DNA from: Mucilaginibacter terrae
GTDB taxonomy: Bacteria > Bacteroidota > Bacteroidia > Sphingobacteriales > Sphingobacteriaceae
Reading direction: 5' to 3'
Assembly (NCBI RefSeq): GCF_031951985.1
Contig: NZ_JAVLVU010000001.1
Location: 2,666,001-2,730,000, forward strand
Length of the DNA stretch: 64,000 nt
A model generated the notes under the pieces. The model was given only the letters and a program-made list of their open reading frames with translations. It was not told the DNA's origin and ran no database searches. The first letter of the stretch is position 1. Each line of letters starts with the position of its first letter. This document shows, piece after piece, positions 1 through 8,747 of the stretch. A program made the translations under genes and the position numbers.

Positions 1-149
1 GCAGCCCGTTTAATGGCTATGGCTCGGGTTTGTGCAAATGTTGGTGTGCTTTTTGCACCTGCAAAGCAAACTATTACAAAAAATAACCAAAAAGGTTTAA
101 CTTTTGATAATGTTAAAAGCGATATTTTATTAATCTCTATGTTTAGCAT
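1..149 (-). CDS. Secreted protein, N-terminal part only (runs off the left edge)
   Basis: Reading the minus strand from the ATG at 149 gives 49 open codons to the window edge. The start reads MLNIEINKISLL, then a basic stretch, a hydrophobic core (FWLFFVIVCFAGA) and a plausible signal-peptidase site near TFAQ (about residue 40). This is an ordinary Bacteroidota export signal, with a rather long n-region. The gene is divergent from the histidine kinase at 216 and shares a 66-bp intergenic gap with it. Only the export signal is visible, so no function can be named; many outer-membrane and periplasmic proteins begin this way. The plus-strand reading of the same bases is also open but has no start context. 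Confidence 0.55.
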   Translation of the reverse strand, partial: MLNIEINKISLLTLSKVKPFWLFFVIVCFAGAKSTPTFAQTRAIAIKRA

Positions 150-215
150 TTAAATTATTTATAGTTTTAACAAGGCAAATTTTATTCACAATTGATAAAT
201 ATTTACACCATATAA

Positions 216-1565
216 ATGATTGCCCAAATCAATAAAGAAGAATACCTTAAAGAAACCCGGAAAAAAGCCTGGTTTATTACTAACAATATTATTTGGACTA
301 TAATTTTTTTATATCCGCTTTTAGGTATTATTGACTTTATATATACCACCAATTATTGGGTAGAAATTATGGTAGTACGCATAATTGTGGTTGCCATTAT
401 TTACGGTATCTATAATTACTTCCAAAAAAACAAGCTCGATTACCGCATACTGCTGCATATCAGCTTCTTTTTACTCTCGCTGGTGATGTCGATACTATGT
501 AATATAGTTGATATAAGCCATATTACCATTTACTTTTTAATGTATGCTATCATCATCCTGTTTTTTAATCTGCAGGTATTTTGGGAGCCGGTAAACTCTT
601 TGATACAATCATTGGTAGCCTTAATGCTGCTGGCCATATTTTATAATATACTTAACAGCTATTCGCTCGATGTGTTTATCAGTAATGGTGGTCAATATTT
701 CTTTATTATTGCTTTTGCATCATGCTTAATTCCGGCATCGCGTTATAAGGTTATACAACGCGAGGTTACTTCACAACTGCTTATCGAACAGTCGAACGAG
801 CAATTGAAAGCGCAAAACCGCGACATTATGGAGAAGAACAGTATTATCGATATTCAGTACGATAAGCTGCGCCGCCTGGATGAGCAAAAAAATAGCTTCA
901 TCAATATTGCCGGTCACGATCTAAAAAACCTCATTGGTTCTATTGTGATGAGTAATAACATGATTCAGGAAGAAGAATATCGCCTGAGTGAAGACCAGAA
1001 AGAATTTACCCGTTACATCAGCGAATCATCAGAGAAAATGCAATACCTGCTCAAAACCCTGATGGATGTTAAAGAGATCGAATCGCCGGAGATAAAGTTC
1101 AATATGGAAACCTTTGATGCCAACAGCGTAGCTGTTCATGTATTTAAGGGCCTTGTTGATACGGCCAATATGAAAAACGTTCACCTGATCGATAATATAC
1201 TGAAATTGCCGCTGAACGTAAGGCTCGACAGGGTATTTACCAGCCAGGTATTTCAAAACCTTTTATCAAACGCCATTAAGTTTTCGCAAACTAACAATAA
1301 CCTGCGCGTAGTAACCAGCCTGCAGCGTCAAAAATTTGTTTTTGAGATTATTGACGAAGGTATAGCCATTGGCCAGCAGGAATTAGACATTATGTTTAAC
1401 CGCCTGAGAACCCTAAGCGATGCCTCAGGTTCGGCTGCCGAAAGCCGGTTAGGACTTGGCCTTTCTATTGCCAAGCTAATGACCATTGAAATGGGCGGTG
1501 AGCTTACCTACCGCAGCGATGATAACGGCAACTATTTTAAAGTAGAATTTTACGCTATAAACTAA
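216..1565 (+). CDS. Membrane-bound sensor histidine kinase
   Basis: A 449-residue sensor kinase. Residues about 20-175 form roughly six hydrophobic segments with no periplasmic sensor domain of any size, so it probably senses within or at the membrane. A coiled coil (about 185-225) leads to the HisKA domain, with phospho-acceptor His234 in the motif IAGHDLKN. The ATPase domain follows, with an N box (FQNLLSNAIKFS), a G1 box and a G2 box (GLGLSIAK). The G1 box reads DEGIAIG, so the second glycine of the usual DxGxG is alanine. No response regulator is adjacent. The next gene starts 40 bases downstream on the same strand, so the kinase is probably transcribed with the exopolysaccharide-type genes that follow, but a regulatory link is inference. 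Confidence 0.9.
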   Translation: MIAQINKEEYLKETRKKAWFITNNIIWTIIFLYPLLGIIDFIYTTNYWVEIMVVRIIVVAIIYGIYNYFQKNKLDYRILLHISFFLLSLVMSILCNIVDISHITIYFLMYAIIILFFNLQVFWEPVNSLIQSLVALMLLAIFYNILNSYSLDVFISNGGQYFFIIAFASCLIPASRYKVIQREVTSQLLIEQSNEQLKAQNRDIMEKNSIIDIQYDKLRRLDEQKNSFINIAGHDLKNLIGSIVMSNNMIQEEEYRLSEDQKEFTRYISESSEKMQYLLKTLMDVKEIESPEIKFNMETFDANSVAVHVFKGLVDTANMKNVHLIDNILKLPLNVRLDRVFTSQVFQNLLSNAIKFSQTNNNLRVVTSLQRQKFVFEIIDEGIAIGQQELDIMFNRLRTLSDASGSAAESRLGLGLSIAKLMTIEMGGELTYRSDDNGNYFKVEFYAIN

Positions 1566-1605
1566 TACAAACACGCATACTTAGAACAATAACCTGCAAC
1601 TTGAT

Positions 1606-3684
1606 ATGAATAAATTCCTGACCCTGCTACTACTCGTAACGACCCTGTTTGCAAAGGCAACGTTGGCGCAAACCAATATTTCCTTTAAAACTTATGGCCA
1701 TGATGACGAAGTGATTTATGGTATGAGTGGTGTAAGTTCGTTCTATTTCAGGATGGACCCGCTTGTTGACATGAACCGCAGCAAACTGGTGCTGTACTTT
1801 GAGCCGTCACAAGCACTTATTAAAAACCTTTCGTACATTAACATTATCATCGCCGATAAGCCGGTATTCAGTGGTCGCATGACACAGGATTCTATTCAGC
1901 GATTGGTTATTCCGTTAAACAGTTCTTATCTTACCGATAATAAGCAGTTCCTGAAAATTCAGGTTAAAACCCTGCTTACCATTACCGATAACAAGTGTAA
2001 AGACCTTGATAACCCGGCCATGTGGATCAAGGTTAAAGGTTACTCCTACCTGTCATTAGTAAAAAGCACTAAAGATCAGTACAACAATGTTAACATTGCT
2101 AACTCGTTTGAGAGCAAAACAGCCATTGTTTATCCAAGCAACCCAAGCCTTAACGATTTAAAAGCCGTAGCATGGGCCTACAACAAAATTAAACGCTCGT
2201 TAGCTGTTAGCGATTTGCATGTATACCCTTACGATAAATTGCCAGATACCATTAAAAACTATGTAATGGTTGGTTTAATGGATCAATTGCCGGGCGATAA
2301 GAAAAGCCTCATCTCTGTATCTCCACAAGGGGGCCAGGGCTTAATGTACCTGTACAAAAGCAACGTAACCGACTCATCTGCCAACCGCCCGCGTTTTATA
2401 TCGTCAATTTCGGCTGCAAGGCAGGCATTTTCAAGTTACGAGATACTGTTTATTACCGGTGCCGATGATGAAGGCTATAACAAAGCCATTACCGCATTGG
2501 GCAACTATAACATCCTCAATTCATCATTTGGCAACTACTTGGTAGTTAATACAGCCAGCAATGATAACATTAAGAACTTAAACCAGCAACGCACCAAATT
2601 AACCTTCCGTGATGTGGGTGGTGTGTCAAACTTCATGTCGGGTATTGGTTCGTTACGTAGCGTTTACACCTTTAAAAACAGTGATTTTAGTTTCACTCCT
2701 AAAGAGGTTGAAATGCGCTTTGTGGGTACCTATAGTGGTATGAAGCCTGACGACCGCGGTTATTTTAATATTTACCTTAACGGTATGCTCATCAGCAGCG
2801 AAAAGCTGAACGAAACCGGTAAACTAAACACCTCGGTTGTGGTTAACCGTTATCAGCACCGTAAGTACAACTCACTTACTGCCGAGTTCCGTTTTTACCC
2901 GTCAACAGGTAACTGTATGAACAGCTTCCTTAATTTCTTTGGTGAAATTGATGTTGATAAATCATATCTTGAATCAAGAAACCCGTTTGTAAACAATACC
3001 CTGAGCTTTTACCAATACCCCGAAGCCTTTAACGAAGGTCCATCGAAAATTGTGGTGAGCAAAAGCTACGCTAAACACGCAGCAGGTGCAGTTGGCGAAA
3101 TTGTTTATGAATTGAACAATAACTTAAACAGCAATAACTTCCCTGATTTTGTTTATTCAGATGAGGTTAGCGAAGGCGATTTAAAGAAATTCAACATCGT
3201 TGCGCTGCTTTCGAAAGATGATAACCTAATGAGCAAGTTTCCTGATGCACCGATCAGGTTCGACCGTGCCTTCCGCTTATACAACAACGAGGATAACAAA
3301 CTGGTATACGCCCTGTCCGATTCGGTATCGAACGGTTTGGCACAAATATTTTACGGCCGCGGCAGCAATAACGCCATACTGGTACTTACCGCTACCGGCT
3401 CTAATTTAGACGGTGCATTCCTGTCGGCCTCAAAAGCCATTACCGAGCAGCTTTCAACCTTAAACAGTAACGTGTGCGTGTCTGACGTAAACGACAACAA
3501 ATACTTGTTTAATGTTGATAAAGTAGCCGATAACGTACAGTATACCGATGCCAAAAGTGGTTTAGCCCGTTTTTGGGAAAATTACAACCTCTACGTATTG
3601 TTAGCTATATTGGTACTTATCCTGCTGGCGTTCCTGTACGTGCGCTCTAAAGTACAGCGCTCTCAAGACATGCTGGGCGAGTAA
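1606..3684 (+). CDS. BcsB-like cellulose synthase regulatory subunit family protein
   Basis: A 692-residue exported protein with a signal peptide (residues 1-21, ending ATLA) and one C-terminal membrane anchor (about 660-678) before a short basic tail. Its length, the beta-rich body and a cysteine pair typical of this family (DNKCKDLDN; STGNCMNSFL) match BcsB, the periplasmic partner of bacterial cellulose synthase. In known systems BcsB guides the growing glucan through the periplasm and its tail helix packs against the synthase BcsA. Here the GT2 synthase gene follows at 3783. There is no bcsZ, bcsC or PilZ-type BcsA in the window, so the product need not be cellulose. Family assignment is by overall character rather than by a single diagnostic motif. 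Confidence 0.75.
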   Translation: MNKFLTLLLLVTTLFAKATLAQTNISFKTYGHDDEVIYGMSGVSSFYFRMDPLVDMNRSKLVLYFEPSQALIKNLSYINIIIADKPVFSGRMTQDSIQRLVIPLNSSYLTDNKQFLKIQVKTLLTITDNKCKDLDNPAMWIKVKGYSYLSLVKSTKDQYNNVNIANSFESKTAIVYPSNPSLNDLKAVAWAYNKIKRSLAVSDLHVYPYDKLPDTIKNYVMVGLMDQLPGDKKSLISVSPQGGQGLMYLYKSNVTDSSANRPRFISSISAARQAFSSYEILFITGADDEGYNKAITALGNYNILNSSFGNYLVVNTASNDNIKNLNQQRTKLTFRDVGGVSNFMSGIGSLRSVYTFKNSDFSFTPKEVEMRFVGTYSGMKPDDRGYFNIYLNGMLISSEKLNETGKLNTSVVVNRYQHRKYNSLTAEFRFYPSTGNCMNSFLNFFGEIDVDKSYLESRNPFVNNTLSFYQYPEAFNEGPSKIVVSKSYAKHAAGAVGEIVYELNNNLNSNNFPDFVYSDEVSEGDLKKFNIVALLSKDDNLMSKFPDAPIRFDRAFRLYNNEDNKLVYALSDSVSNGLAQIFYGRGSNNAILVLTATGSNLDGAFLSASKAITEQLSTLNSNVCVSDVNDNKYLFNVDKVADNVQYTDAKSGLARFWENYNLYVLLAILVLILLAFLYVRSKVQRSQDMLGE

Positions 3685-3710
3685 GCTGTTGCTAACACGT
3701 TCATAATTGG

Positions 3711-3747
3711 GCAATAGCAGAAAATAGTTTATGTTTTCTGCTATTGC
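3711..3747 (+). terminator. Hairpin between the BcsB-like and GT2 genes
   Basis: A perfect 14-bp inverted repeat (GCAATAGCAGAAAA at 3711-3724, complement at 3734-3747) with a 9-base loop lies 27 bases after the BcsB-like stop and 35 before the synthase start. No long U-tract follows, so it may attenuate or set an mRNA end rather than fully terminate. It would let the two subunits be made in unequal amounts. Confidence 0.45.
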
Positions 3748-3782
3748 TTATTTAACTATTACTCATCGTATTACACAAATTT

Positions 3783-5690
3783 ATGGGCAGTACCCTAAGT
3801 GAAGGTTTAATTTCGGGCGAAACCGGAGGCATATATTCGGGCACACGCAACTCTCCTATCTTTCAGTTGCTGATGCAGGATGGCTTTCTCACCTATGAGG
3901 ATTGCGATAAAATTGATGATTACTGTATAAAGATCGGTGGTGCGCCAATTAAAATCGCCCTCAACTTTGGCTTTATATCACGTAAGAACTACGAACGCTC
4001 GTTAACCAACGCCGGCTACGTATTTGAAGAGATACGCGAAGAGGCTTATCAGGAAGAAATACTCGAGAAAATTGATCTGCGCTTTGCCGATGAGCGCATG
4101 GCTATACCTTTACGTATTGAGGATAACCGTGTGGTAACCCTCATGGCCGATCCCGAAGACCAGCTTTTTATTGATTTTGTACGTTTAACCTACGGGCTGG
4201 AGCCAATTATTATTGTGGCTTCGGATTTGGATATTACCTGGTTAAGTCACAAATTGCTTGGACAAAAGTATGTAAAGTCGGCCGTTTTTGAACTTTTGAA
4301 TAACGACCAGGCCAGCTCGGCATTAACCACCTTTACCTCTAAACAGCTGGTGTTTTTATTTGTGCTGCTTGGGGCTATTGCCGCGGGGTTAGTACTCAGC
4401 TTTAAAATTACGTCGATCATTATCAACGTAATCATGAGCGTGTTTTTCCTGTTCACCATTTCATTCAAGCTTTTCTTATCATTGGTGGGCTCAAAGTTTG
4501 AGCTGTACCAGGCGGTAACCAAAAGCGAGGTGAAAGATCTGGATGATGATGAACTTCCGGTTTACACCATACACCTGCCGGTATACAAAGAGGATAAACT
4601 GATTAAAAAACTCATCTGGAACCTGCAGAGTATCGATTACCCGCGCGACCGCCTGGATATAAAGCTACTGATTGAGGAAGACGATGATAAAACGCTGAAT
4701 GCAGTACGTAACCTCGATTTTCCGGCTATTTTTGAGGTAATTGTGGTGCCTTTCCACATGCCTAAAACCAAGCCTAAGGCCTGTAACTATGGTTTGCATT
4801 TTTCGCGTGGTAAATATCTTACTATTTACGATGCCGAGGACATTCCGGATACCGACCAGTTGAAAAAGGTTGTGGCCATGTTTAACAAACTGCCCGAAGA
4901 TTACATTTGTGTGCAGTGTGCCTTAAACTACTTTAATCGTAACGAGAACTTTTTGACCCGTATGTTTACCCTCGAGTACTCGTACTGGTTTGATTATGTG
5001 TTGCCTGGTTTGGATACCCTTGATATTCCTATTCCGCTTGGAGGTACCAGTAACCACTTTAAGCTGGATCAATTGGTTGAGCTTGGTGCCTGGGACCCTT
5101 TTAACGTAACCGAAGACGCCGACTTAGGTGTACGTGCTTACGCCAAAGGCCACAAAATTGCCGTATTAAACTCTACTACTTACGAGGAAGCAAACAACGA
5201 ATTCTTCAACTGGATACGTCAACGTTCGCGCTGGATTAAGGGTTATATGCAAACCTACCTGGTACACATGCGCAACCCGTTGGAGCTGATACGCAAAATT
5301 GGCTTTAAAGGCTTTTTAGGGTTCAACTTCTTTGTGGGTGCAACGCCTATCATGTTCCTCATCAACCCTATACTTATACTCATATTTATAGGTTATGTGG
5401 TGTTTGACCTGGCTATTATCCGCACGCTGTTTCCTGATTGGGTTTTGTTCATTTCCATATTTAACCTCATGGTGGGCAACATCCTCATGATATATGTAAA
5501 TATGATGGCCGTATTTAAACGCCGTTATTACGAGTTGATCTTATTTGCCATTGCCAACCCTATATACTGGTTGATGCACTCCATTGCAGCTTATAAAGGC
5601 TTTTATCAGCTAATTGTAAATCCGTTTTACTGGGAAAAAACCAACCATGGTTTAAGTAAGGTAAACAATCAAAACAACGCGGTTAAATAA
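3783..5690 (+). CDS. GT2 polysaccharide synthase with N-terminal GspE/MshE-type domain
   Basis: A 635-residue membrane glycosyltransferase. Residues about 25-160 resemble the N-terminal domain of type II secretion/pilus ATPases (T2SSE_N, MshEN), a domain known in MshE and in the phage N4 receptor NfrB to bind cyclic di-GMP. Two membrane segments follow (about 189-235), then a cytoplasmic GT2 domain with acidic motifs EEDDD (299-303), DAED (350-353) and TED (443-445) and the processive-synthase motif QRSRW (480-484). Three or more C-terminal membrane spans complete the BcsA/NfrB-like plan. No PilZ domain is present. The preceding gene is BcsB-like and the next starts two bases after this stop. 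The sugar polymer made is unknown. The arginine and glycine residues of the classical cyclic di-GMP motif are only partly conserved, so ligand binding is uncertain. Confidence 0.85.
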   Translation: MGSTLSEGLISGETGGIYSGTRNSPIFQLLMQDGFLTYEDCDKIDDYCIKIGGAPIKIALNFGFISRKNYERSLTNAGYVFEEIREEAYQEEILEKIDLRFADERMAIPLRIEDNRVVTLMADPEDQLFIDFVRLTYGLEPIIIVASDLDITWLSHKLLGQKYVKSAVFELLNNDQASSALTTFTSKQLVFLFVLLGAIAAGLVLSFKITSIIINVIMSVFFLFTISFKLFLSLVGSKFELYQAVTKSEVKDLDDDELPVYTIHLPVYKEDKLIKKLIWNLQSIDYPRDRLDIKLLIEEDDDKTLNAVRNLDFPAIFEVIVVPFHMPKTKPKACNYGLHFSRGKYLTIYDAEDIPDTDQLKKVVAMFNKLPEDYICVQCALNYFNRNENFLTRMFTLEYSYWFDYVLPGLDTLDIPIPLGGTSNHFKLDQLVELGAWDPFNVTEDADLGVRAYAKGHKIAVLNSTTYEEANNEFFNWIRQRSRWIKGYMQTYLVHMRNPLELIRKIGFKGFLGFNFFVGATPIMFLINPILILIFIGYVVFDLAIIRTLFPDWVLFISIFNLMVGNILMIYVNMMAVFKRRYYELILFAIANPIYWLMHSIAAYKGFYQLIVNPFYWEKTNHGLSKVNNQNNAVK

Positions 5691-5692
5691 AC

Positions 5693-7249
5693 ATGGCACG
5701 GTCTAAAACTTTTTATCTTGTTGTATTTACGCTTTTACTGGCTGTATACTATATATTTATTGCCGTGTACCTTAACCAACTGGGTTATACCAACCACGAG
5801 CAGTTGTTTTACATTGAAAAAGGTAAGATAATTACCCAAGGGCTTGGCAATAAGCTGCGTGTTATGGGTTTAACCTCGCCTTTGCTACCGTTTTACGGTT
5901 CTTACATATTTAGCTTTATCAATTCCACGTTAGCGCCGGTGCTGGCATCGGCGGTGGGTACGGCCGTGTTGTTTTACATTATGGCAACCTCGCTGGTTAA
6001 GCGTAATAAAGACAACTTTTACCTGTATATGTTGGTGCTGCTGTTCATGTTGCATCCGGGTTTTATATACACGGCGGCATCGGGCAAGTCCATTTATATG
6101 GTGCTGATCTTCTTCTTCCTGTTCTTTTTGAATATGCTGAGGTTTTACAACTCCAACACTACATACCACGTATCTATAGCCAGTATATTTTTTGTGTTGC
6201 TCGTATTCAGCGATTATAAGTGCATATGGCTTGCGCTGTTCTTTATACCGCTGGTATTGTCAATCTCGCTGCATAGCTTAAACCTGAGCGAAAAGGAATC
6301 GGTTTTCAGGCTACACCTCAGCTTTAACAACCCTTCACTGCGTCGTAAGCTTATCAATAAAACATTCAGTATTTACAGTATCATTTTCATTTTGCCGGTA
6401 GCTTCAATAGCTATTTACAAAGTGCTTAATCTTACCCATGCCGATGATTTGAATTACTTCCTCGAAAGCCCCTACGCTACCTGGAATATTATTGCCGATA
6501 AGTTTGAATACAGTGCCACCCAGGTTGCCTCACGTTTTGCCATCCCCGAAATATCTATACTCGTATCATTAAAAGCCATTGTGTTTTGCCCCATGATCGT
6601 GCTGGCTATTTACCTTTTTAAGCAAAATACTTATCAAATACTTACCCTGCTTACCCCGTTTGGCCTTATTGAGTTTTTAAAGGTTAAGTATACCGGTGTA
6701 AACCTTATTTACCAGTACTACCTTATTTTTTTAGTACTGGCCTTACTGTGTATCATCTTTAGGGCAAGGTTTATAAAAAATCAGCGTATGCTTAAAACAG
6801 CGCTTGCCATTGTAGTGGCGGTGCAGTTATACATAGGATATATTTTCTTAACCAAATCGTATATCCCCGAGGAAACCAATTTTGCCAGCGTATTATTACA
6901 TCGCACCAGCAACAAGGTTGATGAGCAAAACCATGAAATTGCCGATTACCTGAACACCCTGCATGATACCGATCATGTTCTGGTTGATGATGCCGTAGCC
7001 TACTCGGTAGCATGTTATGTTAAAAATATTAAAACATTAACCATGCCTTACCAGGAAAGTTACCTTAGCGCCGTTGAGGCACCTGAAAAGTATGATGGGT
7101 ACGTATTAATTGCCAACGAAGCCAACCCTATGCTGGGCTACACGCAGCTAACTGATTTTTACCTTGATGGTATACGCCGTAAAAACCCTAAGCTATACAT
7201 CTACAAAATTTACGTTACCGATTATTGGACGTTATATAAAATACTCTAA
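5693..7249 (+). CDS. Polytopic membrane protein of the exopolysaccharide locus
   Basis: A 518-residue protein with about eleven hydrophobic segments spread over residues 7-400 and a soluble C-terminal region (about 400-518). The start lies two bases after the synthase stop, so translation is probably coupled. The overall plan resembles GT-C type or polysaccharide-assembly membrane proteins, but I see no aspartate/glutamate catalytic loop near the N-terminus and cannot name a family. Its position suggests it helps modify or export the polymer made by the upstream GT2 protein. A strong terminator follows. Confidence 0.75.
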   Translation: MARSKTFYLVVFTLLLAVYYIFIAVYLNQLGYTNHEQLFYIEKGKIITQGLGNKLRVMGLTSPLLPFYGSYIFSFINSTLAPVLASAVGTAVLFYIMATSLVKRNKDNFYLYMLVLLFMLHPGFIYTAASGKSIYMVLIFFFLFFLNMLRFYNSNTTYHVSIASIFFVLLVFSDYKCIWLALFFIPLVLSISLHSLNLSEKESVFRLHLSFNNPSLRRKLINKTFSIYSIIFILPVASIAIYKVLNLTHADDLNYFLESPYATWNIIADKFEYSATQVASRFAIPEISILVSLKAIVFCPMIVLAIYLFKQNTYQILTLLTPFGLIEFLKVKYTGVNLIYQYYLIFLVLALLCIIFRARFIKNQRMLKTALAIVVAVQLYIGYIFLTKSYIPEETNFASVLLHRTSNKVDEQNHEIADYLNTLHDTDHVLVDDAVAYSVACYVKNIKTLTMPYQESYLSAVEAPEKYDGYVLIANEANPMLGYTQLTDFYLDGIRRKNPKLYIYKIYVTDYWTLYKIL

Positions 7250-7269
7250 AACGACGATAAACGATATAC

Positions 7270-7301
7270 AAAGCCCGGCTGAGCAATCAATCGGGCTTTT
7301 T
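7270..7301 (+). terminator. Rho-independent terminator
   Basis: Stem AAAGCCCG (7270-7277) pairs with CGGGCTTT (7292-7299), followed by a T-rich run. It closes the kinase/BcsB/GT2/membrane-protein unit 20 bases after the last stop. Confidence 0.75.
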
Positions 7302-7385
7302 GTTTGGTTGAATTTTGCAGTGTGTACTTTCTTTTGATATTAAACGTTAACTTTAAAATTATCAACCTTTTCGTCATCGCATTTT

Positions 7386-8681
7386 ATGGATTCGACCTTC
7401 GCTAATGCAGCCTCACCCTGGCCCCTGGCTCAAAAACTGGCCTTCCGGTTCTTCGTTATATTTTTCCCGGTTTTTATATTTTTCAATCCCAACGGGGCCG
7501 TTCCTTTATTGAGTGAAACCTATGAATCGTACATACAGCCCATGCATGGGGTAATTGTATGGAGCGCGGCACATATTTTGCACCTGCCTTATCCTATTAC
7601 GGTATTTACCAACGGCAGCGGCGATACTTCTTATGATTACCTCGTGCTGTTGTTTTGCGTGGTGGTAAGTTTTGTGGTGGCGGTTATATGGTCGGCCGTA
7701 AACCGCAAGGACTGTAATTACGATAAGCTTTATTACTGGTTAACCGTTATTTTACGATTTTATGTGGGTATAACCATGCTTAGCTATGGCGCCGTAAAGG
7801 TTATCAAACTCCAGTTTCCGTACCCGGGATTAGGGCGTTTGCTGCAGCCTTATGGTAACTCATCACCCATGGGCTTAGCCTGGACTTTTATGGGGTTTTC
7901 AAAAGGATACAATTATTTTACCGGCTTTGCCGAGTTAACCTGCGGAATTTTGCTGCTCTTCAGGCGTACTGCTTTATTGGGTGCCGTAATTAGTTTGGTA
8001 GTTGCTGCCAATATTATGGCTATCAACTATTGCTTTGATGTGCCTGTAAAAATACTATCAACCATGCTGGTGGTCATGACCTTGTTTTTGTTATTCAGGG
8101 ATATTGATCGTTTTGTAAACTTCTTCTTTTTACACCGCGAAGCTCAATCGGCCAATCTATCCCCCAAACGATTTAAAAAGCGTTGGAAAAACATTACGCT
8201 CATCACTATAAAATACTTACTCATAGCTTATGTAAGCATCAGCACAGCCGAGAATTGTTTTGCCAGTGTGAAAACCTATGGCGATGCCGCACCCAAGCCC
8301 GCCCTTTACGGTATTTATGAAACCCAAAGCTTTGTGCGTAATCACGATACCCTTGCCCCATTAACTACTGATACCACGCGCTGGCGCCGGCTGGTAATTG
8401 GTTACAAGGGTTACGCCCGTGTATATTTAATGAATGATAGCACCCGCAATTTTGCCTTTGAACCCGATACAGTGCGCAAAACTGTTTACATATACCAAGG
8501 CAGCGATACTACTAAAAAGTTCATGCTTAAGTATACCATGCAAAAGCCGGATATACTTACTATTAAAGGCAAGCTGATGGGTGATAGTGTAAGCATCCGC
8601 TTGAAACGGTACGACGAAAAGCAATTTACGCTAACCAAACGCGGCTTTCATTGGGTAAACGAGTATCCGTTTAACAGGTAG
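7386..8681 (+). CDS. DoxX-like membrane protein with C-terminal soluble domain
   Basis: A 431-residue protein with about seven or eight hydrophobic segments in residues 20-300, including a DoxX-like four-helix part (about 120-250, with LRFYVGITMLSYGAVKVI and GFAELTCGILLLF). A final soluble stretch of about 130 residues may sit on the outer face of the membrane. DoxX-family proteins are small quinone- or redox-linked membrane proteins of poorly defined role. The gene stands alone between a terminator and the next promoter. The family call rests on the middle segment; the C-terminal domain is not recognised. Confidence 0.65.
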   Translation: MDSTFANAASPWPLAQKLAFRFFVIFFPVFIFFNPNGAVPLLSETYESYIQPMHGVIVWSAAHILHLPYPITVFTNGSGDTSYDYLVLLFCVVVSFVVAVIWSAVNRKDCNYDKLYYWLTVILRFYVGITMLSYGAVKVIKLQFPYPGLGRLLQPYGNSSPMGLAWTFMGFSKGYNYFTGFAELTCGILLLFRRTALLGAVISLVVAANIMAINYCFDVPVKILSTMLVVMTLFLLFRDIDRFVNFFFLHREAQSANLSPKRFKKRWKNITLITIKYLLIAYVSISTAENCFASVKTYGDAAPKPALYGIYETQSFVRNHDTLAPLTTDTTRWRRLVIGYKGYARVYLMNDSTRNFAFEPDTVRKTVYIYQGSDTTKKFMLKYTMQKPDILTIKGKLMGDSVSIRLKRYDEKQFTLTKRGFHWVNEYPFNR

Positions 8682-8691
8682 TTTTAAATGC

Positions 8692-8723
8692 TTTCGGTTA
8701 GTGCCGTTAAGTAGCTATATTCG
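8692..8723 (+). promoter_or_regulatory. Candidate Bacteroidota promoter for the CocE-type hydrolase
   Basis: TTTC (8692-8695), a 20-base spacer and TATATTCG (8716-8723) match the Bacteroidota TTTG-N19/20-TAnnTTTG pattern with one mismatch in each box. The start codon is 24 bases downstream. Confidence 0.4.
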
Positions 8724-8747
8724 TTTTACTAACTGTTAACTCATCAA

